Shown here: piece after piece, positions 1 through 6,902 of the stretch
Layout: each line of letters opens with the position of its first letter
How positions within the stretch are numbered: position 1 is the stretch's first letter
NCBI GenBank assembly: GCA_964491515.1
Contig: CAZBGQ010000026.1
Coordinates: forward strand, 1-14,922
DNA: 14,922 nt
Origin: CAZBGQ01 sp964491515
Lineage (GTDB): Bacteria; Patescibacteriota; Gracilibacteria; UBA1369; UBA12473
Direction of reading: 5' to 3'
Made by a program: the position numbers and the translations under genes
The notes under the pieces: generated by a model
Seen by the model: the letters and a program-made list of their open reading frames with translations, nothing else
What the model was told of the DNA's origin: nothing
The model's database searches: none

Positions 1-645
1 TGATACTGTTGTGAATGGCCTGTTATATTTTCGGCAGAGTTCCGCGCTTTCTGAGGTGGGGTCGACTGCGTATTGTAACCTATCTTCAGCACTGATCGCT
101 CTTCCTTCTTTTCTGTAGTAATCACATGCAATCATGGTGGTGCTTTCTGGGAACAGTACGTAACTGAATGATTCTTCGGGGAGATCCCATGTCTCCATGG
201 CATCCATCCAGTGACTTGGTAGTTCATCTGGCATGGCATCTATTTCTATATCGGCAATCTCTATTCCCCCGTAAGGGACATTGCAATCTCTTGCTAAAAA
301 TATTTCTAAGTAGGCAGGTCCGGCTCCCATGCTTAAGAGCCTTCCCCCATTTCGTATGTTTTCTAATAGTTCTTGGTCAATCATTCCGTTTTGTGCAAAC
401 CATGAGGGTCCAAAAAACTGCCATTGTTCAGCTAGGGCTAATCCTTCTGGGTTTAGTATCTTATAGAATTTGCTTCTTCCACCTGTTAGTTGATGTGTTG
501 GTTCTTCTCTTCTGCGCTCGAGGCTTAGGTCGAGAGGCCTAAACGGTATTTCCTCAATTTGATCTGCTAGAACTTCTATTTCGCGTTCTAAAATACCTTG
601 AGTGAATGAGTCTTGATCTTCGTTACTGGGCTGGTCAAGGGGCAT
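1..645 (-). CDS. SAM-dependent methyltransferase-like protein, 3' part missing
   Basis: The minus strand is open from ATG at 645 down to the window edge: 215 codons with no stop, so the gene is truncated at its C-terminus by the window. Residues 1-60 are charged and probably helical. Residues 101-118 (GRLLSMGAGPAYLEIFLA) look like motif I of a class I Rossmann methyltransferase, with a GxGxx-like turn that would contact S-adenosylmethionine. The acidic stretch after strand 2 (GIEIADIEID, 127-136) and the segment WDLPEESFSYVLFP (153-166) match the position and style of the later motifs in that fold. The glycine loop is degenerate (GAGPA), so activity is not certain and the substrate is unknown. 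No Shine-Dalgarno sequence precedes the ATG and no clear promoter was found. The next gene at 950 is divergent. An alternative is a non-catalytic Rossmann-fold protein. Confidence 0.6.
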   Translation of the reverse strand, partial: MPLDQPSNEDQDSFTQGILEREIEVLADQIEEIPFRPLDLSLERRREEPTHQLTGGRSKFYKILNPEGLALAEQWQFFGPSWFAQNGMIDQELLENIRNGGRLLSMGAGPAYLEIFLARDCNVPYGGIEIADIEIDAMPDELPSHWMDAMETWDLPEESFSYVLFPESTTMIACDYYRKEGRAISAEDRLQYAVDPTSESAELCRKYNRPFTTVS

Positions 646-949
646 AATTAGGTTTTTTCTCGATCTATGCTTAAGTTGATGATGGGTCCTCTACGACTTC
701 GACCAACTCTTATTGAAAAGTATCTAAAATGATGAAATTAATTGATCTCATTCAAGGTTTCCATAAGTAGCTACTCTAGGTGGTTTCCGCCTATTTGTCA
801 AGGAACTGACGGTGCATTCAGTTTTACTATTTTATAGGACTGGAAAATGAAGGAATGCAGACTTTGTCATTTTGCTCATCTCTTATACCGCTTGACTAAT
901 ATCAATGTTACTGCTTTAATTTTGGCTAATCTTTAAGCAGCAGCGTTAC
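646..949. other. Divergent intergenic region
   Basis: This 304-base gap separates the minus-strand methyltransferase-like gene from the plus-strand gene at 950. It holds the promoter at 892-920 and a small hairpin (AGGTGG 778-783 with CCGCCT 787-792, loop of 3, one G-U pair). A 29-codon plus-strand ORF (847-936, MKECRLCHFAHLLYRL...) contains a CxxC pair. I do not annotate it as a gene because the promoter for the gene at 950 lies inside it and it has no ribosome-binding signal. I could not identify a convincing promoter for the minus-strand gene. Confidence 0.5.
892..920 (+). promoter_or_regulatory. Promoter of the gene at 950
   Basis: TTGACT (892-897), a 17-base spacer, then TTTAAT (915-920). 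This is a close match to a sigma70-type promoter. Transcription would start near 927 and leave a leader of about 23 bases without a Shine-Dalgarno sequence. Confidence 0.65.
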
Positions 950-1852
950 ATGCCTGAGCTTGAACCGGTCCACAGATACATTTCGACGCAGTTGCCCGAG
1001 CTGGCGGCCGCTCACCCTGAAATTGTCACACAATGTGCTCGTTTTGTTCTTAGTGTTCATGGTGCACTTTCGTCTGGCGAAGGGAGAGCTACTGACGCCG
1101 AAGTTCGTGTGTTGGTTCAGCGGGAGGCTGAGTCGCTATTGGATACTGTGGATTGGGGCATGATTTCAAGCAGGGCATCCGCTCGCATTGGTTTTATCTT
1201 GTGGATGGCCTGTCTGCAGGAAGATTTCCCTTCTGTTCTAGCCGATGAACCAGTTGTTGATCTGCCGGAACCTGATCAGATCCATTCACGCTTTAATCTT
1301 TTGCTGTCTAATTTTGGTGTTTCCCATGGATATTTTGCCCAGCATCTGTATCCAAGGGCCTCTTCCTCTGCCGCCGCCGATGATAGCTTCCGTAAAATTT
1401 TAGATGACCCGAGTAAACTTTCTAAATTTAATGTTCGCACTAGGTGTCTCCTAGGGTTAACAGACGGGGTTTACCGCTATTTATTCCGTGGGGGAGATTT
1501 CCCTGGACGGGAAGATGCTCTCATTAGACGAGGCAGAGTTGATGCTAAGGTTGGGGTATTACTTAGGGAAAATCCAGATCTTGAGGATCAATTTTGGTTT
1601 AGGTTGCAGTCCCTTGTTCTTTTGTCTGGGTTAACTATTCAGAAATTTTCTAAGAATATTACGGTCGATGGAATCAATGTTTCTGTGAATATCGGAAAAT
1701 GGATACGCGAACGACGTCAATCTAGTGATGGCTTGAGAGAAAATACGCTAAAACCTTTCCGAGAAGCTTTGTCTTCTGCCTCTATAAGATTTTTATTGAA
1801 TGGTGGACCTTTGCCTGGTCGTGCCAATATTTTTTCTTCGCGTGAAGGGTAG
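950..1852 (+). CDS. Unrecognised 300-residue protein
   Basis: This is an intact 300-codon ORF from ATG to TAG. I do not recognise the family. There is no signal peptide or obvious transmembrane segment, so a cytoplasmic protein is likely. The N-terminal 120 residues look mostly helical and moderately acidic. The middle has an Arg/Gly/Asp-rich stretch (YRYLFRGGDFPGREDALIRRGRVDAKVGVLL, described here in two parts: 176-190 and 191-206 approximately). The C-terminal quarter is basic, with IRERRQ and a closing NGGPLPGRANIF. The two 'GG-D/P-FPGR' and 'GGPLPGR' segments resemble each other, but that may be chance. The start at 950 is favoured because a good promoter ends just upstream; the overlapping ORF at 960 in another frame is a shadow. 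The gene appears monocistronic, with a separate promoter before the next gene. Confidence 0.75.
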   Translation: MPELEPVHRYISTQLPELAAAHPEIVTQCARFVLSVHGALSSGEGRATDAEVRVLVQREAESLLDTVDWGMISSRASARIGFILWMACLQEDFPSVLADEPVVDLPEPDQIHSRFNLLLSNFGVSHGYFAQHLYPRASSSAAADDSFRKILDDPSKLSKFNVRTRCLLGLTDGVYRYLFRGGDFPGREDALIRRGRVDAKVGVLLRENPDLEDQFWFRLQSLVLLSGLTIQKFSKNITVDGINVSVNIGKWIRERRQSSDGLRENTLKPFREALSSASIRFLLNGGPLPGRANIFSSREG

Positions 1853-1928
1853 TTAAGTTGAAGTCCGTTTTCCCTAGAAATGGCAGATCGGTGACCTTGT
1901 GGCTACGCTGGCTGTGGCTTTTTTACTA

Positions 1929-1957
1929 TTGACATATGGCCTATCGCATTCTAAATT
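1929..1957 (+). promoter_or_regulatory. Promoter of the gene at 1989
   Basis: A consensus -35 TTGACA (1929-1934), a 17-base spacer and TAAATT (1952-1957). Transcription would start near 1964, giving a 25-base leader. The leader lacks a Shine-Dalgarno sequence. Confidence 0.65.
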
Positions 1958-1988
1958 ACACCCCACATAATAAGTAAGAAACCTTCTT

Positions 1989-3122
1989 ATGGAATCACTA
2001 AGCACTCCAGCTCCTGTCCCCTCTGCTGCTTTATCTGAGCTTGCTGCATCCCGCTTGCAAGCGGAGGAGCAGGCTAGGAAGGAGCGTTATGCGCGTAGAA
2101 ATCATCGAATTTCACGTGCGCGTAGTTCAAAATGGAAGAAATCTGCTAGAACGCATCAGCGTAGAGTTAGACAAAACGTACGTGATCTTTCATTTGAACA
2201 TCATAGCGATGAGGCAATGCTGCTTATTTCTAGTGACCCAGAAGCACTTCGCCGTATCGGAATGGGAGAGCGATCTGTGGCTGATCTCGAAGCTGTTCAG
2301 CAACAAATTGACTACGTTGAGGATCAGCTGTGGGACAGAATTCAGTGCTTGCATGGAGATTCCGATGAGGAGCTTCATTTTGAATTTGAAAGCAATGATC
2401 CTACTATTATTCAACTTCAAGCAGAGCTGAAGGACCTTCGATTGACTATTGGATTGACTGAATTAGTTGAAGCGTATGGAGAAGAAACCTTACTTCGTCT
2501 ACATTCACAGGTCGAGGAAACCGATAACTCTTCTCAGCTTTCTCGTCATATAAGTTCTTATAAGGCTGCTTTTCAACGAATGATGCTTGGGGAGGAAGCA
2601 ATCAAAGAGAACCTTGAAGCTGTAACGGCTGAAATTCCTAAGAAGGAAAAATTCCTTTTAAGTCTTTTGGCGCCCTATCGTACTGATCAGCTTTTTGATA
2701 AGATTAATGATAAGCTTATCATTAAAGTGCAAGGTGAACTACGAAGTTTGATGAAGGATAAGGCTATGCTGTCAGAACTTCTTGCTTTATATTCAGAGGA
2801 TGATATTGAGCATATGGCTTACCGGTCTATGAAGTGGGTTCGGTCCCGTGTCAGCGCTAGGAAAAGCCAGCTACTTAACTCTGGGGGGAGTATTCAACTC
2901 ACGCAGAAACGTTTAGATAAATTGCCTCAAGAAGAACGAGCAATGTGGAAGCAAACCTATCAAGCCCTTAAGTCTAAGGTTACGCGCCTTCGCCTTAAAC
3001 GTCGGAGGATGGATGCCTTGGCGGCTCATGTGGAAGCTTTGGAACAACTTAGGGAGGAAACGGCTGCTTTGGCAGCCCACATGGAAACTTTGGAACGACT
3101 CAGCGCGAAAAGAGCTGCTTAG
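1989..3122 (+). CDS. Unrecognised coiled-coil-rich protein with C-terminal 17-residue tandem repeat
   Basis: An intact ORF of 377 codons, ATG to TAG. No enzyme motif, signal peptide or membrane segment is visible. Residues 25-75 are strongly basic (many Arg/Lys/His), which would suit nucleic-acid or ribosome contact. From about residue 95 onward the sequence is dominated by long charged helices with heptad-like Leu/Ile spacing, consistent with coiled coils. It ends with two adjacent 17-residue units (ALAAHVEALEQLREETA and ALAAHMETLERLSAKRA) followed by a single Ala. It has its own promoter. Its stop lies only 17 bases from the stop of the convergent asparaginase-like gene, with no obvious terminator in the gap, so the two transcripts probably overlap at their 3' ends. 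A structural or scaffold role is only inferred from composition. Confidence 0.75.
   Translation: MESLSTPAPVPSAALSELAASRLQAEEQARKERYARRNHRISRARSSKWKKSARTHQRRVRQNVRDLSFEHHSDEAMLLISSDPEALRRIGMGERSVADLEAVQQQIDYVEDQLWDRIQCLHGDSDEELHFEFESNDPTIIQLQAELKDLRLTIGLTELVEAYGEETLLRLHSQVEETDNSSQLSRHISSYKAAFQRMMLGEEAIKENLEAVTAEIPKKEKFLLSLLAPYRTDQLFDKINDKLIIKVQGELRSLMKDKAMLSELLALYSEDDIEHMAYRSMKWVRSRVSARKSQLLNSGGSIQLTQKRLDKLPQEERAMWKQTYQALKSKVTRLRLKRRRMDALAAHVEALEQLREETAALAAHMETLERLSAKRAA
2704..2725. repeat. Perfect 22-base palindrome inside a gene
   Basis: TTAATGATAAG (2704-2714) is followed directly by its exact reverse complement (2715-2725). It lies inside the coiled-coil protein gene and encodes NDKLII. 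Its ATGATA/TATCAT core resembles the inverted repeat upstream of the asparaginase-like gene at 5171-5187. It could be chance, a protein-binding site, or an mRNA hairpin. Confidence 0.5.
3015..3116 (+). repeat. 51-base in-frame tandem duplication
   Basis: Two adjacent 51-base units (3015-3065 and 3066-3116) encode ALAAHVEALEQLREETA and ALAAHMETLERLSAKRA. The first ten residues differ at only two positions. Many synonymous differences (GCG/GCA, GCT/GCC, CAT/CAC) show the duplication is old and held at protein level. The unit of 17 is compatible with lengthening a helix. Confidence 0.75.
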
Positions 3123-3139
3123 TCTAAATAAATACAAAA

Positions 3140-5146
3140 TTAAACTCTCTCGCGTCTCGCAAAAGCGATCATTTCTTCGAGGATTCTTTGTTCATGATCA
3201 ATCCTCCTAATCATTCCTTCGCTATCTGGTCCGACAAGTGGGACATATCTTTCCTCCCTGCCTCTTCGGTAAGTTAGATTGTTACTCGTTAGATGACTCC
3301 AAATAACAAGCATTTCTTCTCTTAGTTGAAGATAATTGGGGAGATTAACTTCTATCTCGTTGTCTCTCATAAAGGTTAAAGCTAAATCGATATCATTTAA
3401 GATCTCAACAATTTGAGGTATCCATATTTCACTAATATTTGCATTCATTGCTTCAATCTCGGCCTCCTGCTCCTCTGTTAAAGGAATCCATGATTTAGTA
3501 CCCCTGGTGATTTCCATATTTCGCCTCGCCCATCTTGAGACCTCTTCAAATAGCTCCTTCAAAAATCTCGTATTCGCGACTAAAAGTGACCCTCTTTGCA
3601 TGTGCCTAAATTGAAAAAGAGCATTATCCCCCTCATCAAATATATCTATAAAACAAGGTGTACCTAGCCGTGTGGCAACGGTAGTTCGTTCTAGCGCATC
3701 AATGTCAAGCATGTCGAATTGGGCTAAATATCGATGGCCAGGATAGGAAGTTTCCCCAATAGAATCTGTTGATACAGCAGCTTCCAATTTACGCTTATAA
3801 GCGGGGTCGGCTTCGTCAGATAGGGCTATTGCACGCATGATTTTAGCATTGGCTGCGCTCAGGGTCATATTTAGTGGAACGACCCCAGCATTTGCAAAAG
3901 CTGCTAATGCGGCATCGTATCGCTTAAGGTCGGTTTCTTCGTCAGAAGGATGGACCGCAAAAATAGGAATATCATGAGGACGTACCTGGCCTGTTATGTG
4001 CTGCTCAGCTTGAGTAGGTAGTGGATTATGTTCTGCAAGCATAGCTATATAACGAAGAGCTTGCGCATCATAAGTCCCCCCCTGGTAAGGGACCAGTAAA
4101 ATAGCCTTGGCCGCAGAGAATCTTACGGTCGCGATGACAGAGCTAAGACTTTTACTCATTTTCGCGGGAATCTCTTCGATTCTATCGGGCCCTCTATAAA
4201 CGACCGGTTCAAAGGGTATTCCACTCTCTTTTTCTCTATAAGCACCGCCTGCTCTTATTCGATACTCATCAGGCTTAATGACTTTTGTGAAATCAATAAG
4301 CATTGGGTGCCTCGGACTTACAAAGGCATCTAGTCTCTCTCCGCTCACCTTGTTGCTTCCAATTGTAAGGAGTGCTCTACGCCCCATTACCGTTACACAT
4401 TCAGCAAGTCCACTTTCGTTTAGAATTTTAATGGTATCAAAAGCATCTTCAAGATTTTGTGGGAAATCGGTTCTTTTATCACCTATTGAGCGCTGCGCTC
4501 CTACATATACATCGTTAAAGGGCATTCCCTTCCCCAGCATAGTAGCACTATGGGCACCCGATGGAGACATTGTGTCTGTTCCGTGGATTGTAATGAATCC
4601 ATAGAAGCGTTCTCTTAATGAGGGACGCATGTTTTTCCAGATATATGCCTTGGCAATGATCATATCTCCCACATCATCAATCTCAAGTTGAGAACTGTCG
4701 GTTTTGAATAAATCAACACCCACAATATCAAATTCCTCCTGTAAGCGAGGATCTATTTTCCGATGATTCATCAAGCCACTAAAACCAAATTTTGACGCTA
4801 AAGCCCCGCCAGTGTCATGGTTATCCATTGACGGTGTGCCACCTGTGCCTATGCCAATCACAAAGGGCTTACCCTCATCGGGTAATTCATTGATACGATC
4901 GACAAAGCTTCGAATTAGATCTGGAGTGACCAAAATCTGTTTTGTCCTTTCTTCGTCCGTAACGGGCTCTCTATACCTTAGATTATCGAGGCTAAAGGGG
5001 TCCTCAACTATTTCAACAGGGCTATGAAATTCCCTTGGTAAATAGCCATTTGCACCCTCTTCAAACCATCTTTTTCGTGCTTGTTCAGCTTCCTCTGAGC
5101 GTAGGGTTGCCTCGCAGTGCACTGGTGTATAGCTTCGGAATTCCAT
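3140..5146 (-). CDS. L-asparaginase-fold amidohydrolase with long C-terminal extension
   Basis: This 668-residue ORF is about twice the usual ~330 residues of an L-asparaginase. Residues 1-93 are an N-terminal extension. Residues 94-476 align by motif to the type I/II asparaginase and GatD family. TGGT (101-104) supplies the nucleophile Thr104; DSSQ (150-153) matches the substrate-binding Ser-Gln; HGTDT (188-192) supplies Thr190-Asp191; SNKVS (264-268) supplies Lys266. The C-lobe helix (LNMTLSAANAKIMRAIAL, 425-442) is also typical. All catalytic positions of the Thr-Lys-Asp triad are kept, so hydrolysis of Asn, Gln or a related amide is plausible. Residues 477-668 are a mostly helical, charged region I do not recognise. 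No signal peptide is visible, so it is probably cytoplasmic. GatD is less likely because no gatE neighbour is seen. The start follows a candidate promoter and lacks a Shine-Dalgarno sequence. Confidence 0.8.
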   Translation of the reverse strand: MEFRSYTPVHCEATLRSEEAEQARKRWFEEGANGYLPREFHSPVEIVEDPFSLDNLRYREPVTDEERTKQILVTPDLIRSFVDRINELPDEGKPFVIGIGTGGTPSMDNHDTGGALASKFGFSGLMNHRKIDPRLQEEFDIVGVDLFKTDSSQLEIDDVGDMIIAKAYIWKNMRPSLRERFYGFITIHGTDTMSPSGAHSATMLGKGMPFNDVYVGAQRSIGDKRTDFPQNLEDAFDTIKILNESGLAECVTVMGRRALLTIGSNKVSGERLDAFVSPRHPMLIDFTKVIKPDEYRIRAGGAYREKESGIPFEPVVYRGPDRIEEIPAKMSKSLSSVIATVRFSAAKAILLVPYQGGTYDAQALRYIAMLAEHNPLPTQAEQHITGQVRPHDIPIFAVHPSDEETDLKRYDAALAAFANAGVVPLNMTLSAANAKIMRAIALSDEADPAYKRKLEAAVSTDSIGETSYPGHRYLAQFDMLDIDALERTTVATRLGTPCFIDIFDEGDNALFQFRHMQRGSLLVANTRFLKELFEEVSRWARRNMEITRGTKSWIPLTEEQEAEIEAMNANISEIWIPQIVEILNDIDLALTFMRDNEIEVNLPNYLQLREEMLVIWSHLTSNNLTYRRGREERYVPLVGPDSEGMIRRIDHEQRILEEMIAFARRERV

Positions 5147-5170
5147 GTAGGCGGCTTAGAAGAATTACAG

Positions 5171-5204
5171 TATGATACTTTATCATATTTAGCCCAAATG
5201 TCAA
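5171..5204 (-). promoter_or_regulatory. Candidate promoter and operator of the asparaginase-like gene
   Basis: On the minus strand a consensus -35 TTGACA (5204-5199) is followed, after 16 bases, by TAAAGT (5182-5177), a weak -10. An inverted repeat TATGATA-CTT-TATCATA (5171-5187; 7-base perfect arms) covers that -10 region. This is where a repressor would block RNA polymerase. An alternative -10 is CATACT (5174-5169) with the poorer -35 TTGGGC. The operator reading is an inference from position and symmetry. Confidence 0.4.
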
Positions 5205-5243
5205 TGCCTTCGTACATTCAATCTATGTTTCTGTGTGTACTGC

Positions 5244-5354
5244 TTGAGACTTCGTCTTAATTGCTCCGACGCTCATTGGACGCCCAATAGTGGTCTTAGA
5301 CAGAAAGACTTTGCCACGTTTTTCCGCATAGGCAAGCGGTTTTGGTTTATTTTT
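5244..5354 (+). ncRNA. Possible small structured RNA with terminator-like end
   Basis: Four small stem-loops follow each other in the intergenic region: TTGAGAC/GTCTTAA (5244-5260, one G-U), ATTGG/CCAAT (5275-5288), GTCTT/AAGAC (5293-5309) and CCGC/GCGG (5324-5339). The last is followed by TTTTGGTTTATTTTT, a U-rich tract as in an intrinsic terminator, yet no plus-strand protein gene ends here. No clear promoter was found upstream and the stems are short, so this may be chance. Confidence 0.2.
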
Positions 5355-5402
5355 AAGACACTCGATATTAGAGTTAGGTCTTACTATTTAAAATGATAAA
5401 TC

Positions 5403-6453
5403 ATGGAAGAAGCTGAAGGTGAGCCCTGTGAGCCTAAAAGTTGGTTTGAGGGGACAGAAGAGGAAGTTGTTGCTTACCTTGAAGCCCTTGAAGTGCCGAA
5501 GGGTGGGTGTGTGGTTTTGGCAGCAAATGGTGGTAGCTTGACTATGAACTTTGGGCGTCATCGACTTTATTTCAGTAGCTCATGGTACTGATGATCGAAG
5601 GGGCCTGTGGCTTCATCATGCGTATCAAGTCAAGGATCAGACCGATGCTTCCAGTCCTTTTTTGATTCCTTATCGTTGGGGAACCCTTGATCAGCTTCAT
5701 TATGATGATGGGCATAATCCAGTCCCTGGTACTGTTTCAAGCACTTTCTTTAAAGCGCCTGTTGTTTTTGATAATCAAGGCCCGTTGCAAATGGTTTATG
5801 TTTCATCGGATGCGCTTCAATTCTTGGATCTTCCGGAGGATGGAGGTCATGTTGGAGGCGAGCTTGAGCAGGTTGAATTAGTGGAATCAAATGCGCGGAG
5901 AGAAGCATGGCCTGAGCATTGTGGAAATCTTCCTGCTCGTGCTTTCCTGGGAGATCCTGAAGACATTGCTTCGCAAGTTTGCATGTTTGCGACAATGATT
6001 GATCTTAAGCTTGGGGCTGCAAAGGCAGCTTACTTGGGCGGGGATTTAGAGGCAGGTTTAAAACTTCAAAAATTGGCTGACTTTCGTCATGAAATTGCAA
6101 TTTATCAAAGAGATATTGAAACCTATACAGATACGGCTTTGCTTTGGTCGAAGTTGAAGTGGGTCCTTGCTAAAGGCTCTCTTCGTTCTTTGCCGTACTT
6201 TGTTGATCAGAAACAAGAGAAATTTATGGGAATTATCCAGGAATTACATGGTAGTGATAAGGCTGTGCGAGCTGCTGCCTCTGAAAAGGTTGAAGTACTC
6301 ACAGGGCTTGAACGTGAAGACTTTGATCTTTTCTATTACCTATATCGAATGCATCATTATTATTTTTCTCGTGGCGCCGATTCGGATTCCTTTCAATTCC
6401 CATACCAGGATTTTGAATCGTTTATTGCGGCGGTTGATGAATATACGATTTAG
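5403..6453 (+). CDS. Unrecognised protein gene interrupted by a one-base frameshift
   Basis: The gene starts at ATG 5403 and reads about 49 codons, ending ...GGSLTMN. That frame then stops at TGA 5589-5591. The next frame opens at 5548, immediately after a TGA at 5545, and continues for about 300 codons to TAG at 6451-6453. Removing one base near TTTGGG (5550-5555) joins the two as ...SLTMNLGVIDFISVAHGTDD..., giving about 350 residues. The out-of-frame tail (RHRLYFSSSWY) looks like noise, while the downstream frame looks like protein. Possible causes are a sequencing indel in the homopolymer pair, a real inactivating mutation, or +1 programmed frameshifting; a separate TTG start at 5551 is less likely. 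I do not recognise the family. The second half is helical and rich in aromatic residues near its end (FYYLYRMHHYYF). No signal peptide is seen. A hairpin terminator follows. Confidence 0.6.
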
Positions 6454-6460
6454 ATGGTTT

Positions 6461-6522
6461 AACACTCTGACAGCTCCTATCGCCCATGGCTATATAAATA
6501 GGAGGGAATCGAAGTGTTTTAT
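6461..6522 (+). terminator. Intrinsic terminator after the gene ending at 6453
   Basis: AACACT (6461-6466) pairs with AGTGTT (6513-6518), and inside it CTCCTAT (6474-6480) pairs with ATAGGAG (6498-6504). The two stems are separated by an unpaired internal loop. TTTTATT follows the outer stem. The loop is long (17 bases), so strength is uncertain. Confidence 0.45.
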
Positions 6523-6657
6523 TCCGCTTATGTACCGGTTTTTATCCACGTCCTATTCTCTCAATTTATCTTTTAGTTCAAAAGTCACCTACAACCTTTA
6601 GCTGTTGGTCGCTGGCTGCACCCACGAACTCGTCTTTTTGGCTTACCTAAGCGGAAA

Positions 6658-6734
6658 TGGTACCCCGGACAGGATTCGAACCTGTGACCTACGGCTTAGA
6701 AGGCCGCCGCTCTATCCAACTGAGCTACCGGGGC
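6658..6734 (-). tRNA. tRNA-Arg (anticodon TCT)
   Basis: The minus strand from 6734 folds as a full cloverleaf. The acceptor GCCCCGG pairs with CCGGGGT (G1-U72 wobble), followed by discriminator A and an encoded CCA (TGG at 6658-6660 on the plus strand). The D arm contains GCTCAGTTGGATAGAGC. The anticodon loop CTTCTAA (6702-6696) gives anticodon TCT, reading AGA and AGG. The T arm has ACAGG-TTCGAAT-CCTGT. The length is 77 with CCA. Confidence 0.95.
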
Positions 6735-6745
6735 ACGTTGAGAAT

Positions 6746-6751
6746 AGTATA
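6746..6751 (-). promoter_or_regulatory. -10 box of the tRNA-Arg promoter
   Basis: TATACT reads on the minus strand at 6751-6746, about 12 bases before the mature tRNA 5' end, so transcription would begin near 6739. The matching -35 is poor (ATGGAA at a 17-base spacing). Confidence 0.4.
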
Positions 6752-6856
6752 ACGATCTTTTTAATTTATTCCATTCATTCCTACTATGGGCCTTATGAGG
6801 AACATGGCGATCACTCCAATTTCCCAAAGGATCCTTGGGGTTTTGATGGTTGTTTC

Positions 6857-6865
6857 TGGTAAAAT
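6857..6865 (+). promoter_or_regulatory. Extended -10 promoter of ruvB
   Basis: TGGTAAAAT (6857-6865) is a TGnTATAAT-type extended -10 element. It would start transcription near 6872 and leave a leader of about 31 bases to the ATG at 6903. This argues against the longer reading that begins at 6786, which would place the start codon upstream of the promoter. Confidence 0.45.
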
Positions 6866-6902
6866 GCGGTATGTTGTTTTGTGCGATTTATTAATCATAA
6901 AT

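Noticed and set aside
168..542. Plus-strand 124-codon ORF
   Set aside because: It lies entirely opposite the minus-strand methyltransferase-like frame, which is open for 215 codons and carries a recognisable motif. The plus-strand product is Leu/Phe-rich noise.
847..936. 29-codon ORF with a CxxC pair upstream of the gene at 950
   Set aside because: It contains the promoter of the next gene, has no ribosome-binding signal, and is short enough to be chance.
1896..1926. Possible terminator after the gene ending at 1852 (GTGGCT...GTGGC then TTTTTT)
   Set aside because: The GTGGC copies are direct, not inverted, so no stable stem forms before the T run.
4278..4604. Plus-strand ORF opposite the asparaginase-like gene
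   Set aside because: It is a shadow of the minus-strand gene, whose catalytic motifs lie in this stretch.
3140..5146. GatD (subunit of archaeal-type Glu-tRNA(Gln) amidotransferase)
   Set aside because: GatD works with GatE, which is absent nearby, and its extra domain is N-terminal and SH3-like rather than a C-terminal extension. It is not fully excluded.
6605..6862. 85-codon ORF translating as GTPDRIRTCDLRLRRPPLYP
   Set aside because: This is the well-known spurious product read antisense through a tRNA gene.
6786..6902. 39-residue N-terminal extension of RuvB
   Set aside because: It contains the extended -10 promoter and is unlike RuvB; ATG 6903 gives the usual length.
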